DNA of 64,000 nt from Neoscytalidium dimidiatum (Eukaryota > Ascomycota > Dothideomycetes > Botryosphaeriales > Botryosphaeriaceae): NCBI GenBank assembly GCA_037367355.1, contig CM074696.1, forward strand, positions 1,054,001 to 1,118,000, given 5' to 3'. The notes under the pieces are model-generated. The model made no database searches. It was given only the letters and a program-made list of their open reading frames with translations, and was not told where the DNA came from. Both the position numbers and the translations under genes were made by a program. Position 1 is the first letter of the stretch. The number at the start of each line of letters is the position of its first letter. Shown here piece by piece: positions 31,213 through 42,361 of this stretch.

Positions 31213-32254
31213 CACGACAGCGCTGACTATACTGAAGCACTGCAATGACCCTGTGGCAAGTTGTCTGAAAACGATAAAGAAGATGCTCTGTTAGAATACA
31301 CTACATTGTATAAGTGGGAAGCGTTCTCGATGAGCCTTCAACTTCGGCTGCTCCGTATCTTGCCGGCTATAGTGCGAGTGCGGAGACACTGCACTCCGGA
31401 TCCAATTACTTGTTTTGGTTAGCTGCAGCTGCCGGGGACCGATTGTTGAAGATGAGAGTTTCGGCTAGCGCCGTCGATCGCCTATTCAAACCGCAACATG
31501 ATTTGCATAGGTAGTTGAAGCAATCCGGACTTCAATGTGGCGCAAGGTTAGTGGCATCTACGTACGGACAACTGCTTCAACTCCCCGTATACCCTCATTT
31601 GAGAGGATTTTTGCGAAACGAAGACTAGTTCCCTTGGGGATCTACTTTTGCTTGGCGCGTCGTGTCTGGCCAATCCGTGGTAACATCAATCTCACTACCC
31701 ACCGTGTACGCAAACTGTTTTTTGTCTGCTCAATCATTCTCCAATCAATCCCAACAAAGCAGCATATCTCCAGCATAGTAAACAACGTGCCTGGCCTTTT
31801 TTGTTTTTTTTTTCCCGAGACCTACACGGGCTATCAATGCTATGGGGAAATAGGATCTCGTTGTCAGCGTGTAAGGCTGGAAGATTTGTTGGTCCTCTAG
31901 CTCTACCCAACCTACTTGAGATTTCATGAGTTTTTGTTTAATTTTTTTTGGACAGAAGAGATGTCATCTTACGCAATCAATACAGTCACAGTCACTGCAG
32001 GAAACCAACACGGATGCGCGACTGCGCGGTATGGCAAAGCATCCAAAATGTTATTAGGCAACAACAATCATAACTCCGATCAATGAGCAGACCAACGCCA
32101 TGTCCGAAAAAAAAAAATAATTGCGTGGTATCTTCAACTGGCCGGTGGATGAGTTCTGCGCAAGTGCGCAAGAGTATCCTCTATACTGCAGCTACCCTCG
32201 TTGCCTTCTCTGGCCCCCATCGCGCCTTGCGCGTTATTACGTGTAACGCTCCGT
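31213..32254. other. Intergenic region without recognised gene
   Basis: About 1 kb, promoter of the DUF3445 gene and 3' flank of a small membrane-protein gene. Contains T/A homopolymer tracts (about 31799-31813, 32107-32118). No gene seen. Confidence 0.55.
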
Positions 32255-32674
32255 TCATGTGTCCCCTCTCGTAGTATTGCGGTGCAGTAAAGTAGCGTCG
32301 AAATCGGCGGGCAGCGAGGTCCCCGAGGCGTGCGCAGAATCGTCATCGGCGGACTGCAGCATTGGGTTGAATTGGCGACGCTGGCCGCTGGGACGCTCAG
32401 TCAAACTCGGGGCGCGCGGGCGGCGTTTCCCTCGCGCGCGGCCTCCCACGACGGGCAGCTCGTAGGTAACAGTGCGGAAGCAATACAGGACGAGGTCATA
32501 GACGATCAGGGCAGCCCAAGGGCCGATGGTCACCATGCCGAAGAAAATCTGTGGACGGGTTCAGCGGCAGGCGGAGCGGAGACGTAGGGGCGAGTCAGGC
32601 AGCCCTACAAAGAGTCGCGCGATCCATGTTTCGAAGGAGCTAAGATGCTCGGGAAGGAGGGAAAACCAGGCCAT
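32255..32674 (-). CDS. Small fungal membrane protein, function unknown
   Basis: Two exons (32674-32609 and 32548-32255) give 119 aa exactly. The 22-codon first exon ends ETWIARLF, and the second begins IFFGMVTIGPWAALIVYDLV; the intron donor is GTAGGG and the acceptor CCACAG. Together they make one membrane-spanning stretch (about residues 20-45) interrupted by the intron. A basic cytosol-type segment follows (GRARGKRRPRAPSLTERPSG), then a Ser/Asp-rich tail. The short hydrophobic start followed by a strongly basic region suggests a single-pass protein with its C-terminus in the cytosol. No family recognised. Divergent from the BTB-like gene. Confidence 0.7.
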
Positions 32675-33548
32675 CTTGCGCCAAGACGTCGGACTGAGGG
32701 GAACGGCGGGAGCGTGAGTCAATGGCGGGCACTTGCCCTCTTTATCGCGAGCGGGCGCTGTTGGGGCTGCGATGCAGACAGAGAGAGTGGTGAGACGCGC
32801 ATGCGCGCTGCGACGAAGCTCAAGGGCTCTTCGGATGCCTCGGCGGAGCCTGGGCCAACGCGCGCCGCGCCTGCCTCTTCCGTGCCGGTGACGTCTGTTG
32901 CCAGGCCCCGACTCCCAACGGCCGACCGACCACAGCACAAGCAGAGTGAGGTCAAGCTGCGGAGAACAGCTGGTGCAGCTCCCAATTGCTTGCCAGTGTG
33001 CGTCGCGCGCCGAGCACAATGCGGTGGCGCCCACGGCGTCCGCCTCTGCGACTGCGCGCGAGCGCCCGGCAGCTGTGCGCCCAAGGCTCCGGCGCAGGCT
33101 GCTGCGTGCCAGACCCATTCGGCCAATGATGCGCTCCCAATTGAATATGAGCCACATCGCGCAGCAGCGCTGACGGCAGAATAGCTGAGGAGCCGCAGCT
33201 ATGCTGGCTTTGGAGGGCGGTGCAGTCGCAGGCTGCCGCCTGGAGCTATTGTGTGGTCAGTGAGGGGCGCGCAGCTGTGTGCACTACCAAAACCATCGTA
33301 GCATCCCGCCGAGACCTGGGGATCGCAACCTCACTTCGCCTTGCCTTTCTTCAATCCGCGCGCGCTCGTGCCAAGAGCTGCTTGCCAAACGGCCTCCGCC
33401 CCACGCCTATAACTTGCCGCCTCGTGCTCTTCTCGTTCGAACCTGCCACCAACCACCTCCCTCTGTCTCCGCTTGAGCTCGAAGCCTCCGCCTGCTCCTT
33501 CGCGCTGCGCTTCGCAAAGACCTATCCGCTCAAAGCCTCGTCGACATT
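32675..33548. other. GC-rich divergent promoter
   Basis: 874 bp between the small membrane protein and the BTB-like gene. Apparent long open frames here are strand-overlapping and Ala/Arg-biased. No gene called. Confidence 0.6.
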
Positions 33549-34609
33549 ATGCCCATGCGCACCGTCACCATGAACGTCGAGCACTACACCCAGTTCCTCA
33601 CGGCCTTTCCGGTCGGCCTGACCTGCGTCACTCTCGAAGACCCGGCCGGACAGACCACCACCATTCGCGGCATGGACGCTGACATCATCCGCAAGCGTTC
33701 GCCGCTGCTGGCGGAGTCCCTGGACGGTCGTCCTGGCGGCCCTTTCACCTTGACTCTTGGTGTCCCTTCGCTCAAGGCGGGTGGTGCGGTCCTGCACTAC
33801 CTCTACTTCGGCGATTACAATCTCGAGGACCCCGGCAGCCCTCCTTTCGAAGTCACCTTCCTCCTTCACGTTCACGTCTTCCACATCGCCAATTACCTCG
33901 AGTGCTCCCCTCTTGCGACGCTCGCGATGGGAAACTTGAACCTTCACACCCAGCTTGCTCTGAGCTACCCGAATGCCCCGGACGACCTCGTTCAGGCCCT
34001 CATCTTCACCTACACTCACCTTAGCGACAACACCTGCATCATCAACACCCTCCTGGATTACTGTGTGTCTGCCTTCGATACCCAGAGGCTTCTAGAGAAC
34101 GCCGACTTCGCTAGGCTTGCGGCTACTCATGAGACCTTGGCTGGCGATATGTGCAGGCTGAACATTCAGCGCGGATTCGGTAAGTACTCACGTGCATTTC
34201 CTCCGTACTTGGCGATCACTTTCTCAATCGAAGGCTGGCAGAGAGTGCCGACATCCCCAAGCTCGCTGGCCCCCGAAGCCATGGAGTTCCGCGAGACATC
34301 CACTTCGAGCACGTCTTCGCTGCCACCACTGAGCTCGCCGAGTCCTCCCGCCAGTTGCCAGCAGATTCCATCGACGCCGGAGATGAGAGAATTTCCGATG
34401 GCCCGGCCGTCACCACCCAGTTGCCCCAGGACTCCGAGCAGTCCCTCACCGCTCTGAACAGCCTTCCTATTCGCACAAAGGAGGACGAAGTTGGCGAGCT
34501 CGATGCTGAGCACGTTCATCCTGCCAGCCCGACGCCATCTGAGGATGGCTATGTGTTCTGCAACACTCCCGGCGATAGCGGCTCCGATTCGGAATGGTCC
34601 TTGGTCTGA
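33549..34609 (+). CDS. BTB/POZ-like domain protein
   Basis: Two exons (33549-34179 and 34242-34609) give 332 aa exactly. The N-terminal half resembles the diverged fungal BTB fold: RGMDADIIRKRSPLLAESL, then FTLTLGVPSLKAGGAVLHYL with YFGDY, then VTFLLHVHVFHIANYLE. In this family the domain mediates dimerisation or binding to cullin-3, though many fungal members have no known partner. The intron acceptor is the CAG ending at 34241, chosen over an earlier AAG because it keeps the frame into ESADIPKLAG. The C-terminal exon is acidic and low complexity and ends SGSDSEWSLV. Start could be 33570 (MNVEHYTQ). Domain assignment is by pattern, moderate certainty. Confidence 0.75.
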
Positions 34610-36577
34610 TTTCGCTTCGGACCTTCGCATGTGCATGGCATTCCGGCGTTGATGGAAGGATAATGGATGGGCGATACCCTTGCATCCAGCGGAGTTTACG
34701 GTTGTTTTCTAGCTTGTCACCTCTGCACCATGAGTGACATTGAAGGGCAGTTAAATGTATCATCGGGCGGTGGAAATCAGCATCGAATTGACGCCTCATC
34801 GAGCCATAAAAGTACCATGAAGCAATGAAAGTAGCATGCAAAGACCTTGGTCTCATCGTGTGAAAATCACTAAAAAGTCCTAAGCTTGTCAGCATCCCAT
34901 GTGCTCTGCTTCAGCCATTGCGAAAGAAGTAGAGAGGAAAAAAAAAACTTATGGGAATATTCACGGGATAGCAAGGCAAATGACGGGCTAGACATAGATA
35001 TCTCGACCATCCCTGGACGTCTACATCTGGTCAATTGCTCCGGAAACCCGGCCCAGAATGTAGCGCAAAAGGGCTCTTATGATATGAAGTCAAGCAATAT
35101 GCGGAAAAGCGGCCGGTAACGGACAAGAGACATCAGGCGCGGAATATATCTCGTTGTGATAATAGAATATGGATAGGACCGTCACCCCCAGACAATGGCA
35201 ACCAGAGACGGAAATAGGGGCCCTCGAGGATGGAATTGCCGGTCCTTGATCACGATTGAGGAGAAATGTTTGCCACATCGCATGTCTTTTCGAATCTTAG
35301 AAGAAAATGGTCCCTCGGTGCGCTTGGTGAGTCCGCATAGAAGATGAACGCAGCTCTGATTTGCGGATGAAAGGACTTTTGTGGTTGTACAAAGCCAAGA
35401 AGCTTGGGTTTTAGGCCGCCTCGGCGACGCCCCTTCGCGTAAGCTGCACAAGCTAGGCGCATGACATCACACGGCCGATTGCGCACAGGGGCACGGCAGG
35501 CCCCTGCACGGTTCGGAGATCGCGAGCGACGGAAGCGGAGGGGTTGAGTCTTTTGTGCGGAGCGGCCGTATCAAACTTTCGGGGGCCCACGCGCTGTTGC
35601 CGCGCCCTGAACCCTGGGAACGGGCGTTCCGCACAAATCTCTCAAGGAAAAAGAAGGCGTGCCACGTCTTCCGCACAAACGCCTCACATCCGCAAAAGTA
35701 ACCAGAGGAGAGCGCATCAGGTGGGCATCTCTCGTCAGGCGGCCGCCCGGGGAGGTGGAGCGAGTCGTCAGCCAACTGCCGATTCCAGAAGCTCTGGAGA
35801 TGCTGGGATACGCCAGGGATGCATTCGTCCACCCCCCCGCCCGCGAATGCTACACGTTTGCGCCTGGGGCAAGCAGTCGGACTTTAGCTTGGCGCGATGT
35901 TTGCTTTTCGGCGCTGCTGACGATTCAAGGCTCACGAGAGTTGCAGGCACAGGAGGGCGGCAAACACAGTACGAAGTGCTAAGACGGAGGGCGCATTGCA
36001 TTGCAGACGCGCAGTGCGTCCAGCTGCCACTGCCGACCCAAGCGGCTTGGATTCGCTGGTCGAAACCTGCTCAATAAATCCGTGCAGGGCCAGTGTGTAT
36101 CAAGTAACCTGCTCATTCGGCGGGCGAGCTGCGCGTAGAGCGGCGCAAAGGTGACAAAGTCTGAAGACGGCTGAATCGCCGCGTTTCACGTGTAGCGGTA
36201 GCGGAATGGCGCGGTGGGGGTGAGCGAGAGCGAAGAGGTGAGGTTGGTGGGCGCGGGGCGACGACGCTTGCCTCCCAGGGATTGGGAGGGGTCCAGCCTC
36301 ACGGCCACGGCCAGCGGACGGGCCCTGCAGCCGCCGATTAGAGCGCGAGCCCGGTGCGGGCAGGCAAGAGCGACGGGCCAACGTCCGGCTTCCTCTGGCG
36401 CACCTGCCCACTGCCCCGTGCTGGACTCCTGCGGTCTGCTGATAAAAGCCCCGCCTTGCCGCTGCTTTCTTCAACAAACAACCAACTCCCCACACCACGC
36501 TCCACTCAGCTTTCGACAGCAATTTTCTCAAGTTCCACCACATACAACACACCAACCACCTTCCTCACTCCATCACC
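34610..36577. other. 2-kb stretch without recognised gene, upstream of a metallothionein
   Basis: Holds the 3' flank of the BTB-like gene and the promoter of the first metallothionein. Open frames up to 177 codons (for example 35544-36077, plus) have random-looking, basic translations. No gene called. Confidence 0.5.
36441..36448 (+). promoter_or_regulatory. Possible TATA box of metallothionein 1
   Basis: GATAAAAG, one base from the TATAAAA consensus, 137 bp upstream of the metallothionein ATG and followed by a CT-rich, CAA-rich leader typical of highly expressed fungal genes. Confidence 0.45.
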
Positions 36578-36707
36578 ATGTCTGACCACGGCTGCTCCTG
36601 CGGTTCCAACTGCCAGTGCGGTGCCAACTGCACCTGCGGCGTAAGTTGCTCTCATCACTGCCCTGCACCGCGAGGCCATACCGAGCTGACATGACTTGCA
36701 GAAATAA
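36578..36707 (+). CDS. Metallothionein, 22 residues
   Basis: Tiny metal-binding protein; relatives in Neurospora, Podospora and Magnaporthe bind Cu(I) or Zn through Cys thiolates in the cytosol and are metal- or starvation-induced. Two exons: 36578-36640 (21 codons) and 36702-36707 (Lys, stop), separated by a 61-nt GTAAGT-CAG intron with a GCTGAC branch site. Six Cys at positions 6, 8, 12, 14, 18 and 20 form three CxC pairs with strict six-residue spacing (CSCGSN, CQCGAN, CTCGK). There is no other reactive residue apart from His4. The ending -GK and the length of 22 match the Magnaporthe MMT1 size class. The leader is CAA/CAC-rich, as in strongly expressed fungal genes. Confidence 0.88.
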
Positions 36708-37754
36708 AACAACCCGCATGTCTCACACAACCATGCCCTCTCGGATCGAAGCATAGACCACTGAGCAATAACGGTCTCACGACTGTGCTTCCTTTGCTTT
36801 CATCAACGAGTCCTTTCCTTGACAACGCCGTCACTTCTTCAGCCTGATCCGGCATTTTCTACAACCTTTCGGCAAGCTTCCTGCCCGGGTACCACAAAGG
36901 ATGCGAACTGAGAACAGTGGGAAAATGGCAAACAGCAGTTCCTCTCGGGGCATCATCAGGCTGGGTTTGCGGTTTATGGGCATGTAATTCTAACTACTAT
37001 CATGAACGATATCCGGGATGAACAATGAAAAAATTAAAAAAAATTGGCTTGACAATCTCTCTCGTGCTCTCACTGAAGTGACGCGTAATTTGCCCGAACT
37101 CCATGACATGCATATGCGGCCTTTGACCTGCATGACCGGACACCACATAGATCTTGGAACCGTGCTGACGCTGCTAGAGCGGACATGTTTTCTGTTCGTG
37201 CATCCGCTCCCGCCCCGTGTCACGCGCCTAAGACGCCCCGATCCCAACGGGATGAAACTTGACGGTCGGGAACGGCCGGCAGCGCCACTGTATCAGGTTC
37301 GATGGGGCTTACGTAGAGCTGTTCGGCATATCGAGTGCGCGGCTGGAAGGTGTCAAATACAAAATTTCCGGAGAAAGAGTGGGGCATGAAAAAGCAATTG
37401 ATGTCAAGGCAGGACGGCAGCAGAAAAAAGGTCCTGGCCAAGGATTTGTATTGTGGTGAATCATGGAAGAAAAAGGAGTGATATATTTCCTAGTAACCTC
37501 TTCAAGCTCCATTGCCGCCGAAACTCCCAGGCCCTCGCCCACCGATCCTGATTGGATAGAGATCACGCCCCCATGATATCGAAGTAGAAGAAGAAACAGA
37601 TAGATGTGGTCTGGAGTGTATCGAATACCCAACCGAAGAGGAAGAAAAGTCGGTGGAAGGCGATGATGAGGAGATCGATGGACGGTCTTGGCTGTTATTG
37701 TCGTTGTTGCGGGCGGTGGGGGTGTTCAAGCCGCAGGCGTTGCGAGAGGCCTGT
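36708..37754. other. Space between two convergent metallothionein genes
   Basis: 1,047 bp holding two 3' flanks. A-rich tract at 37026-37045. No open frame here resembles a protein I know. Confidence 0.6.
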
Positions 37755-38253
37755 TTAGTGCTGCAAGGGGCAAGCAAGCATTGCGTTAGCTACTTTGTCC
37801 ACTTCTGAACTCCCCTCTCTTTCTCTCTCCTCTTGCTCGAGGCCCCTCTGCCGCTGCAGCGTCGGGGAGCGCGAGACTGCCCTGCCTGGGTGGGAGTTGA
37901 ATAGCGTGCGCGGCGGGGGGAGAAGGTGGGAAGCAACGGTGTGTGATGGACCCATTTTTACACACCCGCAACCCCCGCCGGCACCACTTCATCTCGGCGA
38001 GGAGCTAAGAGGATAGGGGTTCAGGCGACAGCTTACGCCGCAGGAGCTGCAGGAGCAGCCGTTGCACTGGCCGTTGGCGCAAGCGCAAGTGTTGCAGTTG
38101 CTGTTGGATAGAAGGAAAAGAACACCAATGTCAGTCTTTGTTCGGTGTATCCTCCGAGGAGAAAGAAAGGGAGATGGCAAGAGAGTAAGGAGAAATAGCT
38201 CTGGTGGGGAGGGCGGGCCGCGGCGGGGGAGGGACTATGTACCAGGGAGACAT
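37755..38253 (-). CDS. Metallothionein, 26 residues
   Basis: Second tiny Cys-rich protein, on the opposite strand. Three exons: 38253-38243 (11 nt), 38100-38037 (64 nt) and 37760-37755 (CAC TAA), joined over introns of 142 and 276 nt (GTACAT...AACAG; GTAAGC...TGCAG with a GCTAAC branch site). The product starts MSPCNCNTC and ends CSCSSCGH. Eight Cys lie at 4, 6, 9, 11, 16, 19, 21 and 24 (CxC, CxC, then C, CxC, C), so its metal capacity should exceed that of the 22-residue protein. There are no aromatic residues. The central exon is unmistakable; exons 1 and 3 rest on splice-site fit and on the family habit of ending within a codon or two of the last Cys. Retention of intron 2 would add a short SCRLNPYPL tail. 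Confidence 0.8.
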
Positions 38254-39917
38254 GTTGATAATGGATATCTGAAGATTTATTCTTCTGAAATTGGTTTTTG
38301 GAAGTATATGTGATTGGGAGATGATTTGAGCTGATGAAGAAGAAAAGAAGAAAGCCTTAAGGTACAGCAAGAGGTCTTTATATATCCAGTGCTCTTGACC
38401 ATCCCACACGCATGGCTGCTTGGCTGCATCGGCCCCTTTGCCCTCCAACTGCCTGAGTATGGCAATTCGTGCCAGCAGCTCGATGCAACGCGCAGCACGC
38501 GCTTGGTGCGGGGCTGATGGCTTTCAACCCAACGTGGCGCTTCACGCGGATGCGCCCCAGCCTCGCATGCTCTGAGCCGACTTGGGCTTACTTGATAGCG
38601 ACATTAGGCCGGTATGAGAGCCCGATGGGTTGGGGCTGGTGTGCTAAGGGCCTCTATACGGCGGCCGTCGGACGCCAGGGCCTGTCGTCAGTCATGATAG
38701 TCATTCGACTGGCTGGAGCGGAGCCATCCAGGCGGAGAAAGGTGTGGGTGTGGTATGCATCATTGCCCCATGCGGACACGGTAGACAGTGGGATGCGCAG
38801 TGGGGGCATCGCGGATCTCGTCGAGCAATTGGTCGATCCAGCAGTGATGGAGGGAGGCGCTGGCGGCCGACTCGAGTGCGCAGGGAAGCGGCGCGGTACG
38901 GCTCGCCCGGTTGCAGGCTCTGCGCCTGGTGAATGGTGGAGCTGCACCTTGCCGCGTTAGATTACGATGGGTAGTGAAAAAGCAACTTGGGGCTTGCCCC
39001 GTCCCTCGGGCAGGGCGATAGGACCCGACCGTCGCCGATGTATGTACCTGCCGGCTGCATGACCACGTCCGGATCGGGCATGACGTTGGAGGATGGTGGT
39101 GCGCCCGGACGGCCTGATTGGCGGCTTCGTCTCAAGCGTCACATGCGTGGCCTACCTTTAGTCGACGAGACGGTCTTGTTGGCAACTCAGACGCTCGTGA
39201 CTGCTAGCAGCTACCCGTCGGCTGCGCGAGTAGTGCGGCATGGCAAATCGCATAGCATTTCGTCACTGTTTGCTGTTGAGACACGCACAGGCTGAAAATC
39301 TGCGACTCGAGCGGCATTTTCGCGGCCCGGAGAAATATCCGGCTATGGACGCTATAGTAGCTCCGCTCAGCTGGAGCTTCCCGTGACATCGAGGGCCATA
39401 AGCAGGGAGTGAGGCTTGCATACGTGTGTAACCCCCAGCCATCCCGTTACGTACCGGCGCTGCCTTTGGCGCGTGGGATGCCGCCCAGAGCAACCAATAG
39501 TGGAATATCAGACCCCAAGCTCAGGGAAGACAGAAGCCTTATGACTACTTCTGTTTCGTTAGGACGCCCGCATCGCGCCTATCAAACAGCCAATGCGCTC
39601 TCTGCGCTGACCAACGGATAGTAGATCAGATACATACATTGTCCAACTCGCTGATAAAAGCAAACATGCCGTTTCATGCACCCGTAACTGGCGTTATCTT
39701 ATCAACACTAGGACCTGTATGATAGTGAGACCGACCCCCTGACGCTGCCTGTAGTAGGCCGAGAAAACTACTTTCTCCGCTCCGAAAGGCATGTTAGCAC
39801 AATTGCCAGACGCTAGAAGCGCAGAGGAAGTCGTGAAGCCACTGGAACCAACACCAGATTGTCCGAGATACGCCACCATGATTCCTTTAATCAGACGTCG
39901 CCAAGACGAGAAAAGGA
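38254..39917. other. 1.7-kb stretch without recognised gene
   Basis: Upstream of metallothionein 2 and downstream of the Pex30-like gene. The 163-codon plus-strand frame at 38469-38960 has a random-looking translation. No gene called. Confidence 0.5.
38376..38384 (-). promoter_or_regulatory. TATA box of metallothionein 2
   Basis: TATATAAAG on the minus strand, 123 bp upstream of the 26-residue metallothionein ATG. A strong TATA box fits an inducible gene and supports the predicted start. Confidence 0.65.
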
Positions 39918-41605
39918 TTACCCCAAATCCATTCGCGCATCGTCTCCTAGTCCCCATTCACTCTCCCGTGGTGCGTGGCATCGAAGCGGCGTGTGCACGT
40001 CTTCCTCGTCACTGCGTAGATCCACATCTGCACCGTCAAGACTGCCTGTTGCATTGCTTTTTTCGCTGGCTGCCCGACTTGGCCGACGGCCAAACCAGCG
40101 CCTCTTGCGGACTTTGCCATCGCTCCCAGTATCATCCTTGATGGTCATGGAATATTCAGACGGAGTGTCCTCATGCCTTGCTGTGTCTGCCTCGGAGAAA
40201 GAGGGCTCGTCACCTAGCGGCGGTCTCGGAGTTGGCGACGGAGTTATCTCTGTTGAAGGAGTAATTTCTACCAGCTCCGCGTCTCGACACCACTTGCGGC
40301 GTCTGGTGTACCTTCCCCACCCATCTTGCCCACGTCGGCCGTCCCGCCACTGATTGACTGTTAGCTATGAAAGAGTAGAGATGAAGTCAGCCTTGCCTTA
40401 TTATCATAGTAGATCCAACCCCGACTTTCATCAGCTTCGCCTTCGCCTCCTTCAATCTTCCACTCGCTTCCTTCTACCCACCTCCACCTCGCGTGTCCTC
40501 CATCAACCTCTGGAAGATCGAAGTGATCCTTGTCGGGTGCTGGATTTAAATGCTCATCTGTCCACGGCGCCCGCTCATAGGCAAGCAGCGAAGAGGTCCA
40601 GCCAATACCAAGCCATCGGCGCTGATTCTCGTACAGAGCAAAGGTGAAGCGCACGCCTGGTGAGGCCGCTCTGTGCTTGGCAGCCAAAGAAGCTGCTATC
40701 GCATTTGCGTCCTTCCTCCGCGGCGGAAGCGGTGGAGGCCTCTCCTTGTCCGAGCCAGGCACCACAGGCTCTGGCTCTCCAACATCGAGACCTGTGATAA
40801 GTGCCAGCGTGCGTCGAACCAATCTCGAACGCCATAGGATTATGCGGGTCACTCGAGCCGGTCGCGAGTGCCAGCTGAGTATCAATGTCCCGAACGCGAG
40901 GACAATTCGTCTAGTCGTCAGCAGGCGCAAGGGAGGAAGCGTAAGGATCAACCAAAACGGCGTTAGAAACAGAATCCGGATGAACAATGTCGTTAGCGCA
41001 GGTCTCGTCGTGGCTGACGTTGCGGTGCGTTGAGTAGACAGGAAGTCTGTAAGCCGAATGAAGGGATCCAGCAATATATTGCATCTGGATGTAAACAGCT
41101 TCAGCGTGTCCACAATATCCTCCAGACTCTTCTGGTGGCTCTCGCTGGCTACGGACGAGCCCCTCTTATGGCCCTTCGCCTTCTCGCCTGTCCAACCTGT
41201 CGACGAGAGCGGGGAATATCTCCGCATGTACATGCCGGATATGATGCCAGCCACGGCGACGATTGGACCGGCGAAGCGAACAACCGTATCGCCGTATAGG
41301 GTGAAAGCCCAGAAGGCTGCAATGAAGAGGAAGCTCTCCCACGGGTCGCCGGTGGTCCATGACAGCAGGCCGACGAATTTGTTGAGCGGAAGGAGGAAGG
41401 GGTGCGAGTATGCGAGGGCGCGAGTCACCTGGGGTGGAGTTGCAGCGAGCAGAGGCGACTTCTGGTGTACGAGGATGGTAGAGCGCTGCTTGGTGGTAGC
41501 CGGGAGGTGCCCCAGAGCGACGGGTGAGAAGGCGGCATATGTGGGCGGATTGGGGTCTCCGGCGCCGGGCGACGCAGCCTTTGAAGGATTCGAAGTAGGG
41601 GACAT
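39918..41605 (-). CDS. Pex30/Pex23-like peroxisomal or ER membrane protein with dysferlin domain
   Basis: Member of the Pex23/Pex30-32 family, which shapes ER sites where peroxisomes and lipid droplets bud. Two exons (41605-40397 and 40349-39918) give 546 aa exactly. The N-terminal 70 residues are Pro/Ser-rich. The reticulon-like hydrophobic part spans about residues 85-290, with pairs such as FLFIAAFWAFTLYG, then GPIVAVAGIISGMY, and FIRILFLTPFWLILTLPPLR. The dysferlin domain (about 330-435) contains FALYENQRRWLGIGWTSSLL, WRWVEGSEWKIEG and WIYYDNKWRDGRRG. The intron inside it begins with GC (donor GCAAGG); no GT is available and splicing restores YDNKWRD. The C-terminal 110 residues are acidic and disordered with an RKRRWFGRRPSR basic patch. 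Start chosen at 41605; in-frame ATGs at 41638 and 41698 exist. Confidence 0.85.
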
Positions 41606-42361
41606 CTGAGAGACCCAGGGTGTATCTGTGGCCTGCATTAGAGGACTGGCTCCATCAAGGTATTCAAAGTCGCAGTCTTGCCAAGTGCGGCCATGCATGC
41701 GCAGTGATCACGGCGTCATTACGCCGAGGCGAAGCATGTGTTTGGTTCCAAGGCAGGCGACAGCGGCAGCGGCAGCGGCAGCGAGCGGGCGTGCCAGAGG
41801 CAACAGGACAGGTTGCGCGGGCAGACTTTGGTGTCCTGCTGGCCGAGGCTCTGTGCTCAGCGGCTGCACGAGGGCCACGATGCGATATATGCCTCTTTTG
41901 TACGCTGATTCGGCTTTCAACACGGTCGGCACATGTGATCGAGCGCCTTCCGGACGTTACGGGGGCTGGTGCGGCTGGCGAAGGGCGGCGAAGACGACGC
42001 TACATAGCTGGCCAGGCGGCACCGAGCAGTAGACTTCACGGCGGTGCACGACGGGCACTGCTGGCCATGGCAGGCTTGGGGCATAGACACATCCAAGCGC
42101 GCCGCCATACCGCGTGCCGCGACGCGACATGCCCTGCCTCGTCCGGAAGCGGAAGCGGTGCTGGAAGCTTACACGTGACCAACTTCATCGAGTGGACGGC
42201 AGCGCTCGGGGCCTTGGCCGGTGCCGGGATTGACTGACGCTTTTCGCCGATCGGCCTGTCATGTTTGGCCTCCGGGAAATTTTAGGACTCCTCAACGCCA
42301 TCCATCCGCAACCGCGCTCCTCGATCGCAATCAGTTTCCTTCTCTTCTTTCGCTTGTGAGA
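41606..42361. other. Divergent promoter of the Pex30-like gene and PAM16
   Basis: 756 bp, with a short CAGCGG microsatellite (about 4 units, 41761-41784). Apparent open frames overlap and are Arg/Gly/Ala-biased. No gene called. Confidence 0.6.

Noticed and set aside
32561..33184. Long frames on both strands between the small membrane protein and the BTB-like gene
   Set aside because: Ala/Arg-rich mirror frames in a GC-rich divergent promoter; only the segment from 32674 downwards is supported, as exon 1 of the membrane protein.
35544..36077. 177-codon plus-strand frame
   Set aside because: Basic, low-order translation without family resemblance.
38325..38334. Match to the degenerate copper-response motif HTHNNGCTGD near metallothionein 2
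   Set aside because: The motif is very degenerate, the site lies between the TATA box and the ATG, and one match is expected by chance.
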